The translations under genes were made by a program, and so were the position numbers. Source: Arthrobacter sp. FB24 (GTDB lineage: Bacteria > Actinomycetota > Actinomycetes > Actinomycetales > Micrococcaceae). Taken from it: a stretch of DNA of 64,000 nucleotides. Shown here one piece after another: positions 42,827 through 50,227 of this stretch (position 1 is the stretch's first letter; each line of letters starts with the position of its first letter). The notes under the pieces were generated by a model that saw nothing but the letters and a program-made list of their open reading frames with translations, did no database searches and was not told the DNA's origin. The stretch spans positions 3,906,001 through 3,970,000 of the forward strand of contig NC_008541.1 of assembly GCF_000196235.1 (NCBI RefSeq), in the 5' to 3' direction.

Positions 42827-44236
42827 ATGGAAACCTACGACGCCCTTCTGGCCTCGATCACCGCGGACACCGGCGAAACCCGGACCATCCTGGACCCCGC
42901 CACCGGGGAACCTGTAGGCGAGGCGCCGGTCCACACCGTTGCGGACCTCGAGGCGGCCATCGCCGCCGCCGCAGCCGCCCAGCCCGCGTGGGCAGCACTG
43001 GGCCACGACGCCCGGTCCGCCGCGCTCCTCAAAGCAGCCGACGCCGTCGAACGTTCCGCCGAAGAACTCGCCCGGCTGCTCTCCCGCGAGCAGGGCAAAC
43101 CGCTGAACGGCCCCAACGCCCGCTTCGAAGTCGGTGCCTGTGCCGCGTGGCTGCGCGTCGCTGCCGGCACGCCGCTGGAACCGGAAACCGTGGTGGACGA
43201 CGGCGAAACCCGGGCCGAACTGCACTACCGCCCCATCGGTGTCGTGGGCGCGATCGGGCCGTGGAACTGGCCCATGATGATCACCGTCTGGCAGATCGCC
43301 CCCGCCCTGCGGATGGGCAACGCAGTGGTGGTCAAGCCCTCCGAATACACCCCGTTGTCCGTCCTGGCGCTGGCCAGGGTCCTCAACGAGGAACTCCCCG
43401 AGGGCCTCCTCACGGTGGTCTCCGGCGGCCGCGACGTCGGCGCCCGGCTCGCCGAACACCCCGCGATCGGCAAGGTCATGTTCACCGGCTCCACCGCCAC
43501 CGGCAAGGCGATCATCAAATCCTCCGCGGACACCGTGAAGCGCCTCACCCTGGAACTCGGCGGCAATGACGCCGGCATCGTCCTTCCTGACGCCGATCCC
43601 AAGGCCATCGCTGAAGGCCTCTTCTGGGGCGCCTTCATCAACACCGGCCAGACCTGCGCGGCCCTCAAGCGCCTCTACGTCCACGATTCGCTGTATGAGG
43701 CCGTGTGCGAGGAGCTCACCACGGTGGCCGCCGCGATGCCCATGGGCAACGGCCTGGATGAGAACAACGTCCTGGGCCCGCTGCAGAACCGGCAGCAGTA
43801 CGACATCGTGGCCCGCCTCGTCGAGGCCGCCCGCGACTCCGGGGCCCGCGTGCTGCTGGGCGGCAACCCGGACACGGACCAGCCCGGCCACTTCTACCCC
43901 GCCACCCTCGTGGCGGACATCGACAACGGCAACCCGCTGGTGGCGGAGGAGCAGTTCGGCCCGGCCCTGCCCATCATCCGCTACAGCACCGTGGATGAGG
44001 CAGTCACCATGGCGAACGCGCTCGACGTCGGGCTGGGCGCCTCCGTCTGGTCCTCCGATCCCGCCGCCGCGCGGGACGTTGCCGCCAGGCTCGAGGCAGG
44101 CACCGTCTGGATCAACAAGCACGGCGCCGTTGACCCCCGCGTCCCCTTCGGCGGCGCCAAGCAGTCCGGCTACGGCCTGGAATTCGGCGTCGAAGGCCTG
44201 AAAGCCCTCGGCGTCCCGCAGGTGATCAACGGCTAG
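42827..44236 (+). CDS. NAD(P)+-dependent aldehyde dehydrogenase
   Basis: A 469-residue ALDH. The coenzyme segment GPWNWPMMI (about 145), the general base Glu in LELGGND (about 246) and the nucleophile Cys in NTGQTCAALKR (about 280) are all present, with EQFGPALPI near the end. The ATG at 42827 has GGAG 7 bases upstream. Position next to two amine oxidase loci suggests oxidation of the aminoaldehyde or arylacetaldehyde they produce; the exact substrate cannot be read. A bidirectional hairpin follows. Confidence 0.9.
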   Translation: METYDALLASITADTGETRTILDPATGEPVGEAPVHTVADLEAAIAAAAAAQPAWAALGHDARSAALLKAADAVERSAEELARLLSREQGKPLNGPNARFEVGACAAWLRVAAGTPLEPETVVDDGETRAELHYRPIGVVGAIGPWNWPMMITVWQIAPALRMGNAVVVKPSEYTPLSVLALARVLNEELPEGLLTVVSGGRDVGARLAEHPAIGKVMFTGSTATGKAIIKSSADTVKRLTLELGGNDAGIVLPDADPKAIAEGLFWGAFINTGQTCAALKRLYVHDSLYEAVCEELTTVAAAMPMGNGLDENNVLGPLQNRQQYDIVARLVEAARDSGARVLLGGNPDTDQPGHFYPATLVADIDNGNPLVAEEQFGPALPIIRYSTVDEAVTMANALDVGLGASVWSSDPAAARDVAARLEAGTVWINKHGAVDPRVPFGGAKQSGYGLEFGVEGLKALGVPQVING

Positions 44237-44240
44237 CGCG

Positions 44241-44274
44241 GGCCCTGGCTACAGCGGCCGCTGCAGCCAGGGCC
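44241..44274. terminator. Bidirectional terminator between aldehyde dehydrogenase and nagB
   Basis: GGCCCTGGCT and AGCCAGGGCC flank CAGC-GGCC-GCTG with one A/C mismatch, forming a long stem between convergent genes. It overlaps the last codons of nagB. Confidence 0.75.
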
Positions 44275-45055
44275 TGGTGGGCGTTTGGCCCAGCTGGTCG
44301 TTGAACTCCTGGGCGTCCCGGTAGTAGTCCAGCAGGCTCAGGCGGGACGCCGCTGCCGGGTCCAGGATGACCACGGCCCGGCGGTGCAGCTGCAGCACGG
44401 AAGCGGGGCAGTGCGCGCTGACCGGCCCTTCCACCATGGCCTGGACCGCACCGGCCTTGTTCTCCCCCATGGCAACGAGTACCGCAAGCCTGGCTTCTCG
44501 GATGGTTCCCAGCCCCTGCGTCAGGCACAGCCGCGGAACGTCGCCAGCCGGAAAGAACCGGGCGTTGTCGGCACGGGTGGCACCGGCCAGGGTCTTCACC
44601 CTGGTGCGCGAGGCAAGGGATGAGGTGGGCTCATTGAAGCCGATGTGGCCGTTGGCACCGATGCCCAGGATCTGGATGTCCACCCCGCCGGCGGCCGAGA
44701 TGGCGGCGTCGTAGCGGTCGGCTTCGGCGATGAGGTCCGGCGCATTCCCCTGCGGGGTGATGAGCTGCTCCGGCGGCAGGTCCACGTGGTCGGTGAATTC
44801 GCGCCGGATAGTGGAGTGATAGCTCTGTTCGTGCTCCGGCGCCAGCCCGGCGTATTCGTCCAGGGTGAAAGCGGTGACCCGGCTGAAGCTCAGCTGTTCC
44901 TCGCGGTGCCTCCGGATGAGTTCCCGGTACGTGGATTTTGGCGAACCTCCCGTGGCCAGCCCCAGGACGGCCGGGCCCTGCCGGACCCGGGCGTCAATGA
45001 TGTCGGCGGCCCTGCCCCCTACGTGTTCCGCGGACTCACACAGAATGATCTGCAC
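44249..45055 (-). CDS. nagB: Glucosamine-6-phosphate deaminase
   Basis: A 268-residue enzyme converting glucosamine-6-phosphate to fructose-6-phosphate and NH3. Motifs are GLATGGSPKSTYRELI (phosphate binding, about 32-47), the catalytic-Asp segment TLDEYAGL (about 69-76) and ILGIGANGHIGFNEP (about 129-143). Length matches E. coli NagB (266). The start overlaps the end of nagA by 20 bases, so the two are coupled in a nag operon with the PTS EIIC gene. Confidence 0.96.
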   Translation of the reverse strand: MQIILCESAEHVGGRAADIIDARVRQGPAVLGLATGGSPKSTYRELIRRHREEQLSFSRVTAFTLDEYAGLAPEHEQSYHSTIRREFTDHVDLPPEQLITPQGNAPDLIAEADRYDAAISAAGGVDIQILGIGANGHIGFNEPTSSLASRTRVKTLAGATRADNARFFPAGDVPRLCLTQGLGTIREARLAVLVAMGENKAGAVQAMVEGPVSAHCPASVLQLHRRAVVILDPAAASRLSLLDYYRDAQEFNDQLGQTPTRPWLQRPL

Positions 45056-46325
45056 TCGTTTTCCTTTCCTCCGTTAGCGGTGCGCCGGCCCGGTAGGCCT
45101 GCAGCAGTTCAATTTCTTCGGTGGCCACCAGCACGTCGGCGCGGTACCCGGTGATGATGGATCCGACCTGCGAGGGGCCCGGCTGATCCAGGCCCATAAG
45201 GCGGGCGGGAGTGGCCGAGGCCGCAGCAACGGCGTCGGCCAAGGGCACGCCCCACCCGACGCAGCGGCGGACGTTTTCCAGCAACAGGCTGGTGGCCCCG
45301 GCGATCGCCCCGGGAGGGGCACCCTCCGCCGCGGGCGCCAGCCGGGCCACCCGGTCCTGGACCAGCACGTCCAGGCTCCCCAGCGTGTACTGGCCATCGG
45401 ACATCCCGGCGGCGGCCATGGCGTCCGTTATCAGCGCGATCGAGCCCGGTCCCACCAGGTTGAACACCATGCGGACAATCTCCGGGTCCAGGTGCACACC
45501 GTCGGCCACCAGCTCCACGACCATCCGGTCCGGTGACTGCCGGGCCTCCTGCAGCAGGACCGGAATAGGCCCCGGCGCCCGGTGGCCCAGCGCCGGCATC
45601 CGGTTGAACAGGTGGGTGGCGGACCAGCGTCCGGCGCCCGCCCCTCCCCCGAGTACTTCACGCGTCCGGGCCGCCGTCGCACCTGTGTGGCCAAGGGACG
45701 GGACCACCCGGTACTCCCGGCACAGGGCAACCAACTCGGCAAAGTGCGGCGTTTCCGGGGCAAGGGTCAGCGACCGCACCGTTCCCCGCCCCGCCTCGAG
45801 CCACTGCCGCAGGAGCGCCGGGTCCCCATCGATGATGGCCGCCGGGTCCTGCGCTCCGCACATGCTCCTGGCGATGAACGGCCCTTCCAGGTGCAGGCCG
45901 GCCAGCGTGCCGTCGTGCACCAGCTCCCGCAGCACGGCGATCTGCTCAAGCAGCACACCGGACGGCGCCGAAACGAGCGAGGCGAGCACCGACGTCGTAC
46001 CCTGCCCGGCATGGAAACCTGCCGCCCGGCGGGCGCCGTCCGCATCCGCGGAGAAGGTGTGCCCCACTGCGCCGTGGCAGTGCACGTCCACCAGTCCGGG
46101 CAGGATGAGCGGAACCTGTGTCGTTTGGACGTCGACGTCGGCGGGCAGCTCCGCCGTCGGGCCGCACCACACGATGCGTCCCCCGGCGATCACCACCGTG
46201 CCGTCGTCGATCACTCCATCCCCGGGGCGGCCGGTGACCAGGCGGCCCCGCAGCCCCAGGCCGCCGCCGTCTTCGCCTTCCGCTCCGGGTTGAGTCAGCC
46301 CCGGCGCGCCGGGTTCAGCTTGCAT
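45036..46325 (-). CDS. nagA: N-acetylglucosamine-6-phosphate deacetylase
   Basis: A 429-residue amidohydrolase making glucosamine-6-phosphate. Metal-binding features are GLVDVHCHGAVG (about 76-87), the Glu in HLEGPF, HTGAT, HLFNRM and the catalytic Asp in ITDAMAAAG. The N-terminus (MQAEPGAPGLTQPG) is a little longer than usual; a downstream start is possible. It overlaps the EIIC gene end by 11 bases and nagB by 20, showing tight operon packing. Confidence 0.94.
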   Translation of the reverse strand: MQAEPGAPGLTQPGAEGEDGGGLGLRGRLVTGRPGDGVIDDGTVVIAGGRIVWCGPTAELPADVDVQTTQVPLILPGLVDVHCHGAVGHTFSADADGARRAAGFHAGQGTTSVLASLVSAPSGVLLEQIAVLRELVHDGTLAGLHLEGPFIARSMCGAQDPAAIIDGDPALLRQWLEAGRGTVRSLTLAPETPHFAELVALCREYRVVPSLGHTGATAARTREVLGGGAGAGRWSATHLFNRMPALGHRAPGPIPVLLQEARQSPDRMVVELVADGVHLDPEIVRMVFNLVGPGSIALITDAMAAAGMSDGQYTLGSLDVLVQDRVARLAPAAEGAPPGAIAGATSLLLENVRRCVGWGVPLADAVAAASATPARLMGLDQPGPSQVGSIITGYRADVLVATEEIELLQAYRAGAPLTEERKTSADHSV

Positions 46326-47589
46326 CGGCTTTGGCCATCGAGCCGTTCTCGTCGGTTTCGTCTTCGCGCCCCATGGTGCGGAGGTTCCAGCGCCGGATCA
46401 CGAAGCGGAACACCACGTAGTACACCGCCGCGTAGCCCAGCCCGATGGGCACCAGCCAGAGCGGATTCTGCGCGATGCCGAAGTTGAGCAGGTAGTCGAT
46501 GGCCCCGGCGGAGAACCCGAACCCGTGGTGGATGCCCAGGAAGTTGACCAGCATCATGGAAGTTCCGGTCAGGACGGCGTGGACGAGGTAGAGCGGCCAT
46601 GCCACGAACATAAAGGAGAATTCCAGCGGTTCGGTGATGCCGGTGAGGAAGGCGGTGAGGCCGGTGGAGAGCATGACGCCGCCGACGATCTTCTTCTGGG
46701 ACGGTTTGGCCTCATGCCAGATGGCGAGGGCGGCCGCCGGCAGGGCGAACATCATGATGGGGAAGAACCCGGTCATGAAGACACCCGCCGAGGGGTCACC
46801 CGCGAAGAAGCGGTTCAGGTCGCCGTGGGCGCCGTTGTAGTCGCCGATGATGAACCAGACGATCGAGTTCAGGATGTGGTGCAGGCCCAGCGGGATAAGC
46901 AGCCGGTTGAGTGTGCCGTAGATGCCGCTGCCCACCACCGTGTTGTCCGCGACGGCGTTGCCCACGGCTGTCAGGCCCGTGTTGAAGAAGGGGTAGAGGA
47001 GCGCCATGACCACGCCGATCACGATGGCCGCGAACGAGGTCAGGATGGGCACCAGCCGCCGGCCGGCGAAGAACCCGAGCCAGTCCGGCAGGGTGGTCCG
47101 GTGGAACTTCTGCCACAGCCAGGCCGTGGTCAGGCCCATCACGATGCCGGCCAGCACCCCGTAGTTGATGACGGGATCCTTGCCGCCCTCCGGGGCGGCA
47201 CCCAGCACCATGGGTGCCATGACTTTGAAGACGTTGGTCAGCACCAGGAAGCCGACGACGGCGGCCAGCGCCGTGGAACCGTCGCCCTTCTTGGCGAAGC
47301 CAAAGGAAATGCCGACGGCGAAGAGCAGAGGCAGGTTCTCAAAGAGAGCTCCGCCGGCCGCGCCGATCACCTGGGCAACGGTGGTCAGGCCTTCAAACCG
47401 GCCCAGCAGGTCGTCCTGGCCCAGGCGCAGGAGGAGCGCGGCGGCGGGAAGGGCGGCGATGGGGAGCATGAGGCTGCGGCCGAAGCGCTGCATGTTCTGC
47501 AATGCCTTGCCGCTGCCCTTGGCCTTGCCCGGGGCCGGTGTGGCCAGCGGGCCGGCCCCGGCTGAAGCGGACGGGTTTTCCGTGGACAT
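46315..47589 (-). CDS. PTS EIIC, N-acetylglucosamine type
   Basis: A 424-residue PTS membrane permease domain (glucose/GlcNAc superfamily) with about ten hydrophobic segments; the His/Gly-rich GLHHILNS and the TGITEPLEFSF motif typical of EIIC domains are present. The protein has no EIIA or EIIB domain; those are separate genes on the opposite strand. It leads the nagA-nagB operon, so the substrate is most likely GlcNAc, phosphorylated on entry. Its promoter contains a DasR-like palindrome. Confidence 0.92.
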   Translation of the reverse strand: MSTENPSASAGAGPLATPAPGKAKGSGKALQNMQRFGRSLMLPIAALPAAALLLRLGQDDLLGRFEGLTTVAQVIGAAGGALFENLPLLFAVGISFGFAKKGDGSTALAAVVGFLVLTNVFKVMAPMVLGAAPEGGKDPVINYGVLAGIVMGLTTAWLWQKFHRTTLPDWLGFFAGRRLVPILTSFAAIVIGVVMALLYPFFNTGLTAVGNAVADNTVVGSGIYGTLNRLLIPLGLHHILNSIVWFIIGDYNGAHGDLNRFFAGDPSAGVFMTGFFPIMMFALPAAALAIWHEAKPSQKKIVGGVMLSTGLTAFLTGITEPLEFSFMFVAWPLYLVHAVLTGTSMMLVNFLGIHHGFGFSAGAIDYLLNFGIAQNPLWLVPIGLGYAAVYYVVFRFVIRRWNLRTMGREDETDENGSMAKADAS

Positions 47590-47653
47590 GAGGTTCCTCG
47601 TTTCCAGAAAGGGGTGCTTGTGCGGGGATGCGGGATTCAGTAGAGTTTTGCTA

Positions 47654-47669
47654 ACTGGTTATAACCAGT
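47654..47669. promoter_or_regulatory. DasR-like (dre) operator
   Basis: ACTGGTTATAACCAGT is a perfect 16-bp palindrome resembling the dre element bound by DasR/NagR-type GntR regulators. It lies 65 bases before the EIIC ATG and 107 before the EIIB ATG, placed for control of both divergent units. Confidence 0.85.
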
Positions 47670-47683
47670 GACAATCATCACTG
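47666..47683. promoter_or_regulatory. CRP/GlxR-like site overlapping the dre palindrome
   Basis: CAGTGA-CAATCA-TCACTG is a perfect inverted repeat with the spacing of a CRP/GlxR site (8 of 10 to TGTGA-N6-TCACA). It overlaps the dre palindrome by 4 bases. Confidence 0.5.
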
Positions 47684-47775
47684 TGAAGTGCACCGGGCTT
47701 AGTTGTCAACCTCAGGCAGGAAAAAAGCTTCAGGACCGGCCGGACTCACCGCGAAAACGACCAACAGGAGTGGAC

Positions 47776-48006
47776 ATGTCCAAAGCAGAAATCATCCTCG
47801 CCGCCCTGGGCGGCGCCGATAACGTCGAAGAGATCGAAGGGTGCATCACCCGCCTGCGCACCGAAGTGGTGGACGCCGGAAAGGTGGACGAGGCAGCCCT
47901 CAAGGCGGCGGGCGCCCACGGCGTCATGATGGCCGGCTCGGTGGTCCAGGTGGTAGTTGGCCCCGAAGCGGAGAGCCTGGCAGAAGACATCCAGGACCTG
48001 ATGTGA
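47776..48006 (+). CDS. PTS EIIB, glucose/N-acetylglucosamine type
   Basis: A 76-residue free-standing EIIB domain. The phosphorylated Cys is in IEGCITRLR (about residue 23), the family signature. AGGAG lies 6 bases before the ATG. It passes phosphate from the EIIA encoded just downstream to the sugar at EIIC. Its stop overlaps the next GTG start. Confidence 0.93.
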   Translation: MSKAEIILAALGGADNVEEIEGCITRLRTEVVDAGKVDEAALKAAGAHGVMMAGSVVQVVVGPEAESLAEDIQDLM

Positions 48007-48032
48007 GCACGGCGGATATGAGCACGGCGGAC
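48003..48032 (+). repeat. 15-bp tandem duplication at the EIIA start
   Basis: GTGAGCACGGCGGAT (48003-48017) is followed by ATGAGCACGGCGGAC (48018-48032), 13 of 15 bases identical, giving two adjacent in-frame start codons. Confidence 0.8.
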
Positions 48033-48515
48033 GTGGAGGCTGCGCCGGCCGGGGCCATCAGCGTGGCCTCGCCCCTGCCCGGCCGGCTCATCCCGCTGGG
48101 CGAAGTGCCGGACCCCGTGTTCGCCAAGGGGCTCGTCGGCGGAGGCGCCGCCGTCATCCCGGACGACGACGCCGGGGTGCTCACCGCCGTCGCACCGCTG
48201 GACGGCCGGGTCATCAAAGTCATGCCGCACGCCTACATCGTCCAGCACGCCTCGGGACCCGCAGTGCTGGTCCACGTCGGCATCGACACGGTGGGCCTGA
48301 AGGGCGAAGGCTTCAGCGTACTGGCGCAGAAAGGGGACCAGGTCCGGGCCGGAGACCCCATGATCAGCGTCGATGTCACGTTCGTCCGCTCGAACAACCT
48401 GAGCATGTGCAGCCCCGTGGTGGTCCTGGACAGCAAAGCGGATGCCGTTGAACTGCCGGCTTCCGGCGGCCGCGTGGAAGCGGGCGGACACCTGTTCAAC
48501 CTGCCCGGACAATAG
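48003..48515 (+). CDS. PTS EIIA, glucose (Crr-like) type
   Basis: A 170-residue EIIA domain with the phosphorylatable His in LVHVGIDTVGL and the family features ITPDDD-like VIPDDDAGVLTAVAPLDGRV and LVLD-type end. The start is GTG 48003, overlapping the EIIB stop as GTGA; an in-frame ATG at 48018 is equally possible because a 15-bp duplication repeats the start region (VSTAD-MSTAD). It belongs to an EIIB-EIIA-GntR operon. Confidence 0.92.
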   Translation: MSTADMSTADVEAAPAGAISVASPLPGRLIPLGEVPDPVFAKGLVGGGAAVIPDDDAGVLTAVAPLDGRVIKVMPHAYIVQHASGPAVLVHVGIDTVGLKGEGFSVLAQKGDQVRAGDPMISVDVTFVRSNNLSMCSPVVVLDSKADAVELPASGGRVEAGGHLFNLPGQ

Positions 48516-48519
48516 AGCT

Positions 48520-49236
48520 ATGGATACGGCGGGGGAACTCAAACACGTCTGGGTGCGCAGGCAGCTCCAGGACCTCGTGGCCACCAGGCTGCGGCCCGGG
48601 GACGCGCTGCTGGGGGAACGCCAGCTGGAGGAACAGTTCGGGGTGTCGCGCATTACGGTGCGGCGGGCAATCTCGGACCTCGTCCAGGACGGGGCACTGG
48701 TCCGGATCAAGGGCAAGGGGACCTTCGTCTCGCACGGGCTGGTTCGTTCAACCCTCCATCTGGCCTCCTTCAATGAGGACATGCGGGCTGCCGGCTTCGA
48801 ACCCAGCACCAAGGTCATCACGGCCGCGACGGCGGAGCCGCCCGCCGCGGCGGCCGAGCACCTGGGGCTGCCTCCGGGGCAGGCGGCCTACCAGGTACGC
48901 AGGCTGCGCCTCGCAAACGGGGCACCCGTCAGCGTTGACGAATCCTGGCTGCCGCCCCCGCTCCTGCCGGACCTGCTCGCCGAGGACCTGACTGGCTCGC
49001 TTTACCGGGTCCTCGCTGCCTCCGGGCATCCGGTGCAGCATGTGGAACAGACCGTCGAGGCTGCCGCCGCATCGGAGGACACCGCGGTCCTGCTGGACAT
49101 CGAGCCCGGGGCCCCCGTGCTCCTCTTCAGGCGCCGCTCCTTCACCGGCCAGGAGGATCCGGGCACGCCCATCGAGTACTCCATCTCGACGTACCGCTCA
49201 GACCGGTACCAGGTGTCGATGCGGCTGGCGCTCTGA
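48520..49236 (+). CDS. GntR/HutC-family regulator (DasR/NagR-like)
   Basis: A 238-residue regulator. The N-terminal winged helix (about 10-70) contains LLGERQLEEQFGVSRITVRRAISDLVQDGALVRIKGKGTF, and the C-terminal UTRA domain (about 90-230) senses an amino sugar phosphate in DasR/NagR relatives. Its gene follows the EIIA gene by 4 bases. It is the natural candidate for binding the dre palindrome at 47654-47669 and repressing both nag units until GlcN-6-P or GlcNAc-6-P accumulates. Confidence 0.9.
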   Translation: MDTAGELKHVWVRRQLQDLVATRLRPGDALLGERQLEEQFGVSRITVRRAISDLVQDGALVRIKGKGTFVSHGLVRSTLHLASFNEDMRAAGFEPSTKVITAATAEPPAAAAEHLGLPPGQAAYQVRRLRLANGAPVSVDESWLPPPLLPDLLAEDLTGSLYRVLAASGHPVQHVEQTVEAAAASEDTAVLLDIEPGAPVLLFRRRSFTGQEDPGTPIEYSISTYRSDRYQVSMRLAL

Positions 49237-49360
49237 CGGGAGCGCGGCTGTTCTCGTCCCACCCAACTGACTGGCAGTGAATGTCGTGAAACGCGCGAAT
49301 GGCGACGTTAAATGCGAGCCGGTTGGGTGGGAGCCGCCAGGACGTGAAACCATACCGACC

Positions 49361-50218
49361 ATGGCCCAGAAGATTGCGTACCAAGGTGAACCCGGCGCTA
49401 ATTCCAATATTGCGTGCGCCCAGATGTTCCCGGAGCTGGAGAGCATCCCGTGCGCCAGCTTCGAGGACGCCTTCGAGCTGGTATCCGGCGGTGAAGCCGA
49501 CCTGGCCATGATTCCGATCGAGAACTCGATCGCGGGACGGGTGGCGGACATCCACATCCTGCTCCCCCAGTCCCGCCTGCAGATCGTGGGCGAGTTCTTC
49601 CTGCCCATCCACTTCGACCTGCTGGGCATCCCCGGCAGCACCATCGAAGGCGCCACGGAGGTCCACAGCCACATCCACGCCCTGGGCCAGTGCCGGCGCC
49701 TCATCCGCAGCGCCGGCCTGAAGCCTGTCATTGCCGGGGACACTGCAGGCTCTGCCCGGGAGGTGAGCGAATGGAACGATCCTGCCAAACTTTCCCTCGC
49801 TCCCCCGCTCGCGGCACAGATCTACGGCCTGGAGGTGCTCGCCTCGAGGGTTGAGGATGACCCCTCCAACACCACCCGGTTCGTGGTCCTGGCGCCGGAA
49901 AAGGAACTGCCCTCCCGGGAGGCGTTGCCGGGACCGGCCGTGACCAGCCTCTTGTTCCGAGTCCGCAACGTCCCCTCCGCGCTCTTCAAGGCCCTCGGCG
50001 GATTTGCCACAAACGGCGTGAACATGACCCGGCTGGAAAGCTACATGGTGGGCAACGAGTTTGCCGCCACCATGTTCATGGCCGACGTCGAAGGCCACCC
50101 CGAGGACCTGCCCGTCCGGCTGGCCCTCGAGGAACTGGACTTCTTCACCACCGCAGTGCGCATCCTGGGCGTCTATGCCGCCGCCGAATACCGGACAGGG
50201 CAGGCAGTCGCCGGCTGA
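49361..50218 (+). CDS. pheA: Prephenate dehydratase
   Basis: A 285-residue enzyme converting prephenate to phenylpyruvate. The periplasmic-binding-type catalytic part (about 1-185) has IAYQGEPGANSNIAC, MIPIENSIAGRV and the TTRF active-site motif (NTTRFVVL, about 166), and an ACT domain (about 195-275) contains the VRNVPSALFKALGGFATNGVNMTRLES phenylalanine-binding region. The GEPGANS start differs from the GPEGTF(T) form I would expect in actinobacteria and resembles the alphaproteobacterial branch. The ATG at 49361 gives the normal N-terminus; upstream GTG codons would add a poorly supported extension. Confidence 0.93.
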   Translation: MAQKIAYQGEPGANSNIACAQMFPELESIPCASFEDAFELVSGGEADLAMIPIENSIAGRVADIHILLPQSRLQIVGEFFLPIHFDLLGIPGSTIEGATEVHSHIHALGQCRRLIRSAGLKPVIAGDTAGSAREVSEWNDPAKLSLAPPLAAQIYGLEVLASRVEDDPSNTTRFVVLAPEKELPSREALPGPAVTSLLFRVRNVPSALFKALGGFATNGVNMTRLESYMVGNEFAATMFMADVEGHPEDLPVRLALEELDFFTTAVRILGVYAAAEYRTGQAVAG

Positions 50219-50227
50219 CGTCCGGGG

